DNA of 64,000 nt from C-114 sp963719285 (GTDB taxonomy: Bacteria > Chloroflexota > Limnocylindria > Limnocylindrales > CSP1-4): positions 342,331-406,330 of the forward strand of contig CAVRBO010000003.1 of assembly GCA_963719285.1 (NCBI GenBank). Reading direction: 5' to 3'. A model generated the notes under the pieces. It had not been told where the DNA came from, searched no databases, and saw only the letters and a list, made by a program, of their open reading frames with translations. A program made the translations under genes and the position numbers. Positions within the stretch are counted from its first letter, which is position 1, and the number at the start of each line of letters is the position of its first letter. Shown here piece by piece: positions 1-7,446 of this stretch.

Positions 1-1
1 C

Positions 2-64
2 TCGCGTCCCGGCGGCGAGAACATCGACATCGACGCGAACGGCGACGTCGTCGGATTGTTCTAG
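2..64 (+). CDS. C-terminal end of an unidentified protein (partial)
   Basis: The window opens inside a reading frame that ends at the TAG at 62-64. The visible 20 residues end in NGDVVGLF and are rich in Asp and Asn, as in the tail of a small regular protein or a beta-rich domain. Only the tail is present, so no family can be named. The convergent gene on the other strand ends 11 bases further on. The codon usage (GC-ending third positions) fits coding, but so short a stretch is weak evidence. Confidence 0.35.
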   Translation, partial: SRPGGENIDIDANGDVVGLF

Positions 65-74
65 GCGGCCCGTC

Positions 75-740
75 TCAGTCGGGCGAGCCGCGTCGTCGGC
101 GCGCCGCGATGAGCATGGCCCCGAGGGCCGCGGTGGCGGCCACGAGCACGACCAGGCTGACAGTCGGCACGGTCGCGCCCGAGTCCGAGGCCGGGACGTC
201 GGTGAGGGCCGGGGTGACGGGGGCGGTTGTGACCGGCGGCGGGTCGGCGATGTCGCCGTCCGTCGTCAGCGGCGTCGGCGGCGCGACCGCGTTCGGGAAC
301 AACTTCAGGGCCGTGGCGAACTGCGCCCGACCGTTCTGGGTCGACAGGTCGATGCGGAGGCTGCACAGGCCGATATCCACGAGGTCCTGGCCCGGCGTCC
401 TGCCCGCTCCGAAGAGCCAGCGCGTGCCTGGTGGCGGCGGAGCGGCCTGGCAGGACTCGCCGTGCGATCCGAATCCCGCCGGGTCGAGATGGACGACGGC
501 TTCGATGCCGTCACCGTGGAACCAGCGGTCCACCGCGACGTCGAGACCGATCGGTCCGGATGCGTGGACGGTCCCGCTGAAGATGACGACGTCGGGGAGC
601 CTGGCCCACGCCGCGAGATCGCCCGAGAAGCACGAGCACGCGGAGACGGTCTGGGGCAGGGCCAGCCAGCTCGTTAGCAGGCCGGCCGATACGGCGATAC
701 CGACGATGGATGTCCGGATCGTCGCCCAGGTTCCGCGCAT
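75..740 (-). CDS. secreted, C-terminally anchored protein with mature CSC N-terminus (TIMP/netrin-like fold candidate)
   Basis: 221 residues. A basic start (MRGTWATIR) and hydrophobic segment to about residue 33 form a signal peptide ending VSA, after which the mature protein would begin CSC. A mature Cys-x-Cys start after the signal, followed by a beta-rich domain of about 100 residues on the theme 'conduit/export of GTV...', is the pattern of bacterial TIMP-like OB-fold proteins, where the N-terminal Cys matters. Further Cys at SCQ and LCS could form disulfides. A Pro/Thr/Ala linker (about 150-190) leads to a transmembrane helix (VSLVVLVAATAALGAMLIAA) and a basic RRRR tail. It is likely an extracytoplasmic domain tethered to the membrane. 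Function unknown; the TIMP-like assignment is inference. Confidence 0.75.
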   Translation of the reverse strand: MRGTWATIRTSIVGIAVSAGLLTSWLALPQTVSACSCFSGDLAAWARLPDVVIFSGTVHASGPIGLDVAVDRWFHGDGIEAVVHLDPAGFGSHGESCQAAPPPPGTRWLFGAGRTPGQDLVDIGLCSLRIDLSTQNGRAQFATALKLFPNAVAPPTPLTTDGDIADPPPVTTAPVTPALTDVPASDSGATVPTVSLVVLVAATAALGAMLIAARRRRGSPD

Positions 741-759
741 GTCGCCCCCGAGGAACGGG

Positions 760-978
760 TCAGAGCGACGTCGTGGCGATCGCGAAGGCGGCCCAGACGA
801 GGATCCCGAGCATGACCCCCACGATGCCGAACGTCCACATCACGACGTCGAACGGGCCAAGATCGTTCCCGTGGCCGTGCGAGTCGTCGCCGTGCCCGGT
901 GACGTGATCGGGCGCGTGAGGGTCGTCGGCGGTGGGGTCGGCGGTGGGGTCGGCGGTGGCTGCGGGCATGTCGCTCAT
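760..978 (-). CDS. small His/Asp-rich single-pass membrane protein
   Basis: 72 residues starting MSDMPAATADPTADPTADD. The N-terminal half contains a short PTAD repeat, encoded by 12-base tandem repeats at about 930-960, and a His/Asp/Gly-rich stretch (HAPDHVTGHGDDSHGHGN) that could bind metal. The C-terminal half is one transmembrane helix (VVMWTFGIVGVMLGILVWAA). A GGCGGAGG ribosome binding sequence lies a little over 10 bases upstream, and a -10-like TAGGAT is at 1007-1002. It belongs to no family I recognise; length and hydrophobicity argue for a real small membrane protein. Confidence 0.6.
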   Translation of the reverse strand: MSDMPAATADPTADPTADDPHAPDHVTGHGDDSHGHGNDLGPFDVVMWTFGIVGVMLGILVWAAFAIATTSL

Positions 979-1001
979 CGGGTCGTGGACCTCCGCCGGG
1001 C

Positions 1002-1011
1002 ATCCTACACT
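1002..1011. promoter_or_regulatory. overlapping divergent -10 elements
   Basis: ATCCTACACT reads TACACT on plus (1006-1011) and TAGGAT on minus (1007-1002). The two hexamers overlap by two bases and point at the histidine phosphatase (GTG 1044) and the small membrane protein (ATG 978). No clear -35 is visible. Polymerase could occupy only one of them at a time. Confidence 0.35.
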
Positions 1012-1043
1012 GGCAGAACGACCCGAGACCGAGGTGCGAACGC

Positions 1044-1724
1044 GTGCTGACCCTGGTGCTCACCCGTCACGGGCTCACCCCGCGATCGACGCCTGAGCAG
1101 CACCTCGGCCAGCGCATCGACATCGAGCTGTCGGATGCCGGTCGCGCCCAGGCGGCGGCCCTCGCCGGGCGCGTCGGGCCGATCGCCTTCGAGCGGGTCA
1201 TCGCCAGCCCGCTCGTCCGCGCCCAGCAGACCGCGCGGATCGTGGTGGCCGGCCTGCGCGTGCCCGTGCCCCTCGAGACCGACGGCCGCCTGGCCGAGAT
1301 GGATTACGGCGCCTGGGAAGGTCTCACCTACGCCCAGATCGACGAGCGGGACGCCGCGCGACGGCGGGCCTGGGAGGTGGATCCGGCGACGATCCGCTGC
1401 CCGGACGGCGAGTCGGCCAACGACGTCGCCGCGCGCGCCCGGAGCTTCCTCGTGGATCTGCTCGCCGCCCACGCCGATGCCCACGAGCCCTCCGACCCGG
1501 ATGCCCCGCCCGTCCTCGCCGTGGCCCATTCGAGCTTCAACCGGATCCTCGTCTGCGTCGCGCTCGACCTGCCGATCCGCGAGTTCCGGCTCCGGTTCCA
1601 GCAGGGCCAGGTCAATCTCACGGCCCTCCGGTTCGAGCACGGCGTCGGCCCCACCGACGCCCGGCTGCTGCTCCTCAACGATCTGGAGCACGTGCGTCCC
1701 GCCGGGGCCGTCCCGTGGGAGTGA
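1044..1724 (+). CDS. histidine phosphatase family protein (phosphoglycerate mutase-like)
   Basis: 226 residues, the normal length for a single-domain branch-1 histidine phosphatase. The catalytic TRHGLT sequence is near the N-terminus (nucleophile His), ASPLVRAQQTA supplies the second Arg, YGAWEGLT the acidic residue and VAHSSFNRIL the second catalytic His. Substrate cannot be told from sequence; relatives act on phosphosugars, alpha-ribazole phosphate or broad phosphomonoesters. The GTG start at 1044 has GAGGTG seven bases upstream. The gene overlaps the following transporter by 10 bases, so the two are probably co-translated. Confidence 0.88.
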   Translation: MLTLVLTRHGLTPRSTPEQHLGQRIDIELSDAGRAQAAALAGRVGPIAFERVIASPLVRAQQTARIVVAGLRVPVPLETDGRLAEMDYGAWEGLTYAQIDERDAARRRAWEVDPATIRCPDGESANDVAARARSFLVDLLAAHADAHEPSDPDAPPVLAVAHSSFNRILVCVALDLPIREFRLRFQQGQVNLTALRFEHGVGPTDARLLLLNDLEHVRPAGAVPWE

Positions 1725-2974
1725 CCCTGCCGTTGGCCGACCTCGACCGCGACGGGCGGACGCTCTTCCTGACCCGGGCCGGCCGGATGTTCGGCTATGG
1801 ATTCCTGGCGGTCGTGCTCGTCCTGTATCTGTCCGCGCTGGGGATCCCGGACCCCCAGATCGGGTTGCTGCTCAGCCTGACTCTCGTGGGCGATACCGTC
1901 ATCAGCCTGTGGCTCACGACCCACGCGGACCGGATCGGCCGGCGCAAGGTGCTCATCGCCGGATCGGCGCTCATGCTCGGGGCCGGGGCGGTCTTCGCGG
2001 TCGCGCGCGACCCGCTCCTGCTGCTCCTGGCGGCGACCGTCGGCGTCATCTCGCCATCCGGCAACGAGGTCGGGCCGTTCCTGGCGGTCGAACAGGCGGC
2101 GCTGACCCAGCGACTCCCCGCCGGACGGCGGACGAGCGTGCTCGCCTGGTACAACCTCGCCGGCCAATTGGCGAGCGCCGTGGGTGCGCTCGGCGCCGGC
2201 CTCCTCGCCCAGATGCTCCTGAGCGGGGGAGCGTCGCCGCTCGACAGCTACCGGGCGATCGTCATCGGCTACGCGATCGTCGGGCTCCTCATCGGCCTCG
2301 GCTTCGTCCGCCTGACGCCCGCGATCGAAGTGCCGCCCGACGTCCTGCGGGCCTCCCCGCCCGCGCTGTTCGGCCTTCACAAGTCCCGCCGGGTCGTGTT
2401 CCGGCTGTCGGCTGTGTTCAGCCTGGATGCGTTCGCCGGTGGCTTCGTCACCCAGAGCCTGATGGCGTACTGGTTCCACCTGCGCTGGGGCGTCGAACCG
2501 GCCCTGCTGGGCGGCATCTTCTTCGCGGCGAACATCCTCGCGGCGATCTCGGCCCTGTCGGCGGCCCGCCTCGCGGCCCGGTTCGGGCTCATCAACACGA
2601 TGGTCTTCACCCACCTGCCGTCGAACGTGCTGCTCATCCTCGTGCCGTTGATGCCGAACCTGCCCCTGGCGATCGTCGTTCTGCTCGCCCGCTTCTCCAT
2701 CAGCCAGATGGACGTGCCAACGCGCCAGAGCTACACGATCTCGGTGGTCGACCCGGACGAGCGCTCCGCCGCCGCCGGGGTGACCGGCATCGCCCGGACG
2801 ACGGGTTCGGCGGTGTCGCCGCTCCTGGCCGCTCCACTCGTCGGGATGGCATCGCTCGCCTCGGTGCCGTTCTTCGTCGCGGGCAGCCTGAAGATCGCCT
2901 ACGACCTCATCCTGTACCGGCTCTTCCAGTCCGCCCCGACACCCGAGGAACGAGCGGGGCGCGACGCCCGCTGA
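1715..2974 (+). CDS. MFS transporter
   Basis: 419 residues with about 12 hydrophobic segments. The loop between helices 2 and 3 carries the MFS signature ADRIGRRKVL, and the two-fold repeat of six helices is visible with a cytoplasmic loop around residues 200-220. It starts at the GTG at 1715, inside the end of the histidine phosphatase gene. Substrate is unknown; resemblance is to drug/metabolite exporters of the DHA type rather than sugar porters. Its coupling to a phosphatase may mean that a dephosphorylated metabolite is exported, but this is speculation. It converges with the S53 peptidase gene 13 bases on. Confidence 0.85.
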   Translation: MGVTLPLADLDRDGRTLFLTRAGRMFGYGFLAVVLVLYLSALGIPDPQIGLLLSLTLVGDTVISLWLTTHADRIGRRKVLIAGSALMLGAGAVFAVARDPLLLLLAATVGVISPSGNEVGPFLAVEQAALTQRLPAGRRTSVLAWYNLAGQLASAVGALGAGLLAQMLLSGGASPLDSYRAIVIGYAIVGLLIGLGFVRLTPAIEVPPDVLRASPPALFGLHKSRRVVFRLSAVFSLDAFAGGFVTQSLMAYWFHLRWGVEPALLGGIFFAANILAAISALSAARLAARFGLINTMVFTHLPSNVLLILVPLMPNLPLAIVVLLARFSISQMDVPTRQSYTISVVDPDERSAAAGVTGIARTTGSAVSPLLAAPLVGMASLASVPFFVAGSLKIAYDLILYRLFQSAPTPEERAGRDAR

Positions 2975-2987
2975 GCGGCCCTGCCGC

Positions 2988-4757
2988 CTACGGCAGCGCG
3001 TCGACGAGCGCGTTGAGCAGGCGCGCGACATCCGGCGACCCGAGGCCGGTCGCCGCGTCCCAGCCGGGGCCGGCGTCGTAGCCCAGGTTCCCGCCCCGGA
3101 CGATGTCGTGGAACGCTCCGCTCGAGTCCGATCGGGCGACCTGGTAGAGGAGCGGCGCGAGGAAGCCCGGCGGCTGCTTGCCGGCCTTCGCCGCCGCCTG
3201 GCGGACGAGCAGCGTCGACCCCGCCCAGAACGGGGTCGCGGCACTCGTTCCGCCGATCGAACCCTGGACGAGGCTGTCGTCGGAGTCGCGCCACACGGCA
3301 TAGAAACCGGAATCCGGGTCGGCCGCTGCAGCGACGTCGGGGATGACGCGATGGCCGGCCGCGCCGGCCAGGTCCGTGCCGACGTCCGCTTGCCAGGACG
3401 GTCGCGGCTCCCGCACGGCGATGCCGCCGCCCCCGCCGGCGCCCTCGAGGGTGTCCTCCCAGCCCTCCTCGGCCAGGTATCCGCCGGAGGTGCGGACGCT
3501 CAGCCGCGTCCCGCCCACGGCGACGACGTACTGGCTGCCGCTCGGCCAGTCGGTGATGAGGTCGAGGTCCTCCGGATGGTTGCCCCGGCAGTCGTACGCC
3601 GCGAAGTCGCCGGTCGCCGAGAAGATGGTGTATCCGGCGGCGACCGCCGCCTGGAACGACCGCTCATCGGCCCGTCGGGCGGCGGTCGGCACGATCCCGG
3701 TGTCGTCGCACTGGCCCCACGAGATCGAGATCGTCCGGGCCCGTCCGTCGGCCACGATCGCATCGACGACATCGGCGAACGCCGTCCCGTCGTTGGGGGC
3801 CTCGAAGTCGATGATCCGGGCCTTCGGCGCGACCGAGCGGATGACCTCGATGTCGAGGGCGACCTCAGACGAGCCGTCGCCCGGCTCCGTGCCGCCGTTG
3901 ACCCGGACGTGGACGACCCTGCTCCCGCTGGTGCCGACCTCCCGGTCGAACGCGCTGATCGTGGCGTCGTCGATCGCGTCGAACGACACGATCGCGACGG
4001 TCTGGCCGGTGCCGTCGAGGCCGGCCCGGTGGAGCGGCGCGATGTCGTAGGCGGCCGCGACGTCGCCGGGGCGGAGCCCGAACTGTGGCGCCGCGGCCCC
4101 GGGGAGCAACGCCTTCCCGATCGGTGCCCTCCAGCCGAAGGCCGGCCGGGCGCGCAGGCTGCCGTCGAGCCCGAGGACCCCGTCCACGGTGTCGGCGAAC
4201 GCGGCCGGGACGAGGGGCGCCGTCGTCGGCGCCAGGTAGGTCCGGCCGTCCTGGTCGCTGAAGCGCTCCATGTGCGTGGCGAACAGGGCCTCGACCGCTC
4301 GGATCGCGCCGCGGACACGGAGGGTCGTCCGCTGGGGCGTCCGCCCGACGATCGCCAGGCCGCCCTCGCGCAGGCCGTTCGCCAACCGTTCGAGCGCCGC
4401 GGACGAGGGACCGTACCGGTCGCCGATCGTATCGGGGCTCAGGGCGCGACCGTAATCGGGCGAGGCCGGGTCGACGATCCCGGCAGCGTACGCGGCCAGC
4501 CCCTCCGGGTCGCGCGGCAGCAGCGCCAGCGTCAGCTCGATCGCGGTGTCGGGATCCGGCGACCCGAGGTCGACGATCGCGGTGGGCGGGTCGGCTCCGG
4601 GCGGTGTCGGCTCCGGGCGGGTCGGCTCCGCGGTCGTCGGCGCCGCGGTCGTCCGCGCCGACCGCCGGCGACGGCCCGCCGGCCACCCTGCCGGGTGCGG
4701 CAGCGGTCGCACTCCAGGTCGTCGTGTTGAGCACGCTGTCGGCTGCCTGGCGGGCAC
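2988..4757 (-). CDS. S53 family peptidase (sedolisin/kumamolisin), catalytic part; frame broken upstream
   Basis: In this frame the pro-enzyme activation domain begins near residue 70 (DTAIELTLALLPRD) and the catalytic domain follows. The S53 catalytic Glu and Asp lie in SSEVALDIEV (E298, D302), the nucleophile in GGTSAATPFW (S505), and the calcium site in the C-terminal DIVRGG...AGPGWDAATGLGSP. SISWGQCD fits the oxyanion region. These enzymes are acid-active secreted endopeptidases, yet the ATG at 4757 gives no signal peptide: the first 35 residues look like out-of-frame sequence. The Pro/Thr linker (TTAAPTTAEPTRPEPTPP) joins naturally to the membrane-anchored segment in the other frame upstream, so a one-base break near 4630-4690 is likely. 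The intact protein would be about 825 residues from GTG 5463. Confidence 0.85.
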   Translation of the reverse strand: MPARQPTACSTRRPGVRPLPHPAGWPAGRRRRSARTTAAPTTAEPTRPEPTPPGADPPTAIVDLGSPDPDTAIELTLALLPRDPEGLAAYAAGIVDPASPDYGRALSPDTIGDRYGPSSAALERLANGLREGGLAIVGRTPQRTTLRVRGAIRAVEALFATHMERFSDQDGRTYLAPTTAPLVPAAFADTVDGVLGLDGSLRARPAFGWRAPIGKALLPGAAAPQFGLRPGDVAAAYDIAPLHRAGLDGTGQTVAIVSFDAIDDATISAFDREVGTSGSRVVHVRVNGGTEPGDGSSEVALDIEVIRSVAPKARIIDFEAPNDGTAFADVVDAIVADGRARTISISWGQCDDTGIVPTAARRADERSFQAAVAAGYTIFSATGDFAAYDCRGNHPEDLDLITDWPSGSQYVVAVGGTRLSVRTSGGYLAEEGWEDTLEGAGGGGGIAVREPRPSWQADVGTDLAGAAGHRVIPDVAAAADPDSGFYAVWRDSDDSLVQGSIGGTSAATPFWAGSTLLVRQAAAKAGKQPPGFLAPLLYQVARSDSSGAFHDIVRGGNLGYDAGPGWDAATGLGSPDVARLLNALVDALP

Positions 4758-5463
4758 CTTCCCAGTCGCTCGCCGTGCCGCCCACCAGGATGAGCGACGC
4801 CGTGATCGTCAGGTTCCCGTCGGACGCCGACAGGACGGCCACCCTGGCCCGCCGGCCGGGTCCCTGCGGCGTGTCCGTGGCGCCGCCGTAGACCGCGCCG
4901 ACGCCGTCGACATAGCCGATGTTCGGGCCGAGGATCCGGGACTCGGGCCGGTCGTCCTGGGCCAGGCCGACGAGCGAATCGCCGAGGGCCGACACGCGCG
5001 CCGCGAGCGCCCGGTCGGGCGACGCGTCCGCTGCCGGGGTGGCCGCGATCCAGAGGGACGCGTCGCGCAACTGCCCGACACCGCCGAGGAGCGTCCCGCG
5101 CCGATCCTGGTCCACGACGCTCCAGCCGTCCGGGTCGTATTCGATGCCGAACCCCAGATCGGGACTGCGCCAGGTGGTCCCTGTGATCATCGCCGGGGCG
5201 TCGTCGGGGCCGCTCACGGGCACGTGCGACGGTGGTGCCGGCGCGCCTCCGTCGACCGGCACGCCACCCGACGGCGCGGGCGGGCCGGAGCACGCCCGAC
5301 CCGACACGCAGGGCGGGTCCGGCGGCGAGGGCGTGAGGACCTGGACGAGTCCGGCCGTCCCGATCCCGATCACGACGATGATCCCGAGGAACAGGCCGAT
5401 CGACGTGCCCCTGCGTTCGGGCGGTCGGTCGCGCGCGGCGGCGGCCCACTGGTCCGCGGTCAC
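4650..5463 (-). CDS. membrane-anchored N-terminal part of the S53 peptidase (separated by frame break)
   Basis: The GTG at 5463 overlaps the stop of the PrsW-like gene (GTGA). The product begins with a short basic cytoplasmic tail, then one transmembrane helix (about residues 21-41, GLFLGIIVVIGIGTAGLVQVL), a Pro/Gly linker and a domain of about 165 residues (TWRSPDLGFGIEYDPDGW ... SVLNTTTW) that resembles PsbP/MOG1-like extracytoplasmic domains. After GGPSPAVGA the frame stops looking like protein, while the other frame starts to. The open frame runs on without a stop to 3865, but that part is antisense-like shadow. The 4650 boundary is approximate. I read this as the front half of one anchored protease; it could instead be a separate gene. 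Confidence 0.6.
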
Positions 5464-6692
5464 TCCGCGCCCCCGTCTCCGTCGGGCGGGGCGGCCCCGG
5501 ACGGTGAGTCCGACGCGACCGGGTCGCCCTCCGTGCCGGCCGGGGTGGGGGTCGCGGCGTCGGTGGCCGGCTCTGCCGGCCGGCGGTTGCGGGGCAGGGC
5601 CCGCAGGGCGACCCCGCAGTCGATGCAGAACGTGTGGTACGGCGTGGTCGCCCCGCACTCGGGACAGCTGGTCGTGGGGCCGATCGCGATCTCGGCGGCC
5701 TCCTCCATCAGCCCGAGGTGGATGAGCACGCGCATCCAGATGAGACCGAGTATCGCGACGACGACGAGCCACACGAGGGCCGGCACCGAGCCGAGGAGGG
5801 TCCGGCCAAGCCCGGCGGCGGCGAGCAGGCTTCCGCCGAGCGCGACCGCCACGAACGGATCGCCCAGCCGGCCCAACGCCCTCCGGTCGTGCTCCGGCGC
5901 ACGGACCCGGAGCCAGATCGTGCCCGCGACGACGGCCGCGACGGCGGCGGAGATGATCGGCTGGGCTACGCCGACGGTCAGCAACTGGACGAGCCAGGTG
6001 CCGGCCGACCCGACCGGCCGGAGGCCACCCGACAGCAGGTCCGCTGCGCCGGAAAGGGTCTGGGCGCCGAGGAACGCCGAGCCGGCCGCTGCGCCGAACG
6101 TCACGCCATCCAGGACGTCGTTGAATTCGCGCCGGCGGACGAGCACCAGCGGCCCGACGAGCGCGATCGCGGCCCCGATCAGTGGCAGCGCGACGCCGCG
6201 GAGGAGGGCATCGCCGGGCGTGACCGGCGCGCCCGGCGTCACGGTCGCGAGGCCTGACGACAGCGATCCGAAGACACCGCCGGCGACGACGCCCCACAGC
6301 ATCGTCAGGCCGAGGAACGCGAGCGGTTCGTCCTCGTAGACGTCGATCGCGTAGACGTACACGACGATGAGCGCGGGGACGATGGCCGCCGCGACCCCGA
6401 GCGCGACCGGGTACAGCCCGGCGAGGGTCAGGCCGCCGACGAGTCCGATGCCGAGCGCAAGGCCGATCCGGAACGTCCCGAGATGGCTGCGCGGCAGGCG
6501 CGGGAAGAGCGTGGAGACGAAGCTCGGGCCGAGCACGCGTTCGCTCGGGGACGCCGCGAACGCGCCCATCCGGCGTCGACCCGCCGGTGCCGCAGCCCCG
6601 ATCGGGGCGCTGCCCGGATCCGCCTGTGGCTCGCCGCAGCGGACGCAGAACCGCCCGCCCGGGACCTCGGCGCCGCAATTCCGGCAGGTCAT
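5460..6692 (-). CDS. PrsW-like intramembrane metalloprotease with zinc ribbons at both ends
   Basis: 410 residues. The N-terminus is a zinc ribbon (CRNCG ... CVRCG), followed by about eight to ten membrane helices. The core shows PrsW-type sequences: YEDEPL after the second or third helix, and FNDVLDGVTFGAAAGSAF, matching the conserved Glu/Asp and DG..yG..aGlgF features of this glutamic-type intramembrane protease family. A second zinc ribbon (CPECG ... CIDCG) and a Pro/Ala-rich acidic tail end the protein. The ATG at 6692 lies 24 bases after the DedA stop, and its own stop overlaps the start of the anchored peptidase. PrsW cleaves membrane-bound substrates; the neighbouring anchored S53 protein is an obvious candidate substrate, but this is untested. 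Confidence 0.75.
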   Translation of the reverse strand: MTCRNCGAEVPGGRFCVRCGEPQADPGSAPIGAAAPAGRRRMGAFAASPSERVLGPSFVSTLFPRLPRSHLGTFRIGLALGIGLVGGLTLAGLYPVALGVAAAIVPALIVVYVYAIDVYEDEPLAFLGLTMLWGVVAGGVFGSLSSGLATVTPGAPVTPGDALLRGVALPLIGAAIALVGPLVLVRRREFNDVLDGVTFGAAAGSAFLGAQTLSGAADLLSGGLRPVGSAGTWLVQLLTVGVAQPIISAAVAAVVAGTIWLRVRAPEHDRRALGRLGDPFVAVALGGSLLAAAGLGRTLLGSVPALVWLVVVAILGLIWMRVLIHLGLMEEAAEIAIGPTTSCPECGATTPYHTFCIDCGVALRALPRNRRPAEPATDAATPTPAGTEGDPVASDSPSGAAPPDGDGGAE

Positions 6693-6715
6693 GACGCCGG
6701 GATCGTCGGGCTCGG

Positions 6716-7381
6716 TCAGGCCTCCGTCCCCCTGCGCCGCCAGCCCGGCCGGCCGAGGCGCCACCAGATGAACAGCACGACGAGGAGGACGACGACGATC
6801 ACGATCAGGAGGTCGAACGGCTGGAGGGCGTGCCGGATGTCCTCCCAGTGCGCCCCGAGCTGCAGGCCCGCGAACACGAGCGCCGTCGACCACAGGAATG
6901 CTCCGGCGGTCGAGAAGGCGATGAACCGACCGATCGGCATCCGGGCCACGCCGGCCGGGAAGCTGATGAACGTGCGGACGACCGGCAGGAGCCGGCTGAA
7001 GAAGGCCGTCGCGGAGCCGTACTTGGCGAAGAAGCGCTCGGCAGCGTCGATCTCGTGCTCGCGGATGAGCAGGTAGCGACCCCAGCGATGGAGGAACGGC
7101 CGGCCGCCATACGCCCCGATCGCGTAGCCGATACACGAGCCGATCGTGTTCCCGATCGTGGCGACGATGACGACGATCCAGAACAGCCACGGACCCTTGG
7201 TCAGCGGCTCGATCTTGCTCGCGTCGGACACGAGGAAGCCGGCATAGGGGAGGATCAGCTCGGATGGGAGCGGCACCATCGCCAATTCGATCGCCATGGC
7301 GGCCATCACCCCGAGATACCCGACGGCCCCGTACAGGGAGTTGAGGAACGGGATGACGATCGTGTCGATGAAGGACAGCAC
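6716..7381 (-). CDS. DedA family membrane protein (VTT domain)
   Basis: 221 residues. The family signature is present in order: a PxPSE-like segment (VPLPSELILPYAGFL), GNTIGSCIGYAIGAYGG, and the FSRLLPVVRTFISFPAGVARM motif with the conserved Arg and Pro residues. Five to six membrane segments end in a basic tail (RRLGRPGWRRRG). DedA proteins are undecaprenyl-phosphate or phospholipid carriers (flippases) of the inner membrane. It is first in the minus-strand operon DedA - PrsW-like - S53. A TATGCT hexamer nine bases before the GTG start suggests a nearly leaderless mRNA. Confidence 0.92.
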   Translation of the reverse strand: MLSFIDTIVIPFLNSLYGAVGYLGVMAAMAIELAMVPLPSELILPYAGFLVSDASKIEPLTKGPWLFWIVVIVATIGNTIGSCIGYAIGAYGGRPFLHRWGRYLLIREHEIDAAERFFAKYGSATAFFSRLLPVVRTFISFPAGVARMPIGRFIAFSTAGAFLWSTALVFAGLQLGAHWEDIRHALQPFDLLIVIVVVLLVVLFIWWRLGRPGWRRRGTEA

Positions 7382-7390
7382 GGCGGGGGC

Positions 7391-7440
7391 AGCATAGCCG
7401 AGCGACGGTGGCGCGGGACCGGCGCCGGCCGGGCTATGCT
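7391..7440. promoter_or_regulatory. mirror-image divergent promoters for dedA and hutH
   Basis: The 65-base gap between the two starts contains a perfect inverted repeat, AGCATAGCC (7391-7399) and GGCTATGCT (7432-7440). Each arm carries a TATGCT -10-like hexamer facing outwards: the plus one ends six bases before the hutH GTG (7447), the minus one ends nine bases before the dedA GTG (7381). This predicts leaderless transcripts in both directions and possibly a shared dyad-binding regulator. Confidence 0.5.
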
Positions 7441-7446
7441 CGGCGG

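Noticed and set aside
3865..6678. Very long open minus-strand frame across the PrsW and S53 genes
   Set aside because: Only the part from 5463 to about 4650 looks like protein; the rest is Arg/Pro-rich shadow of the real frames, an effect of high GC.
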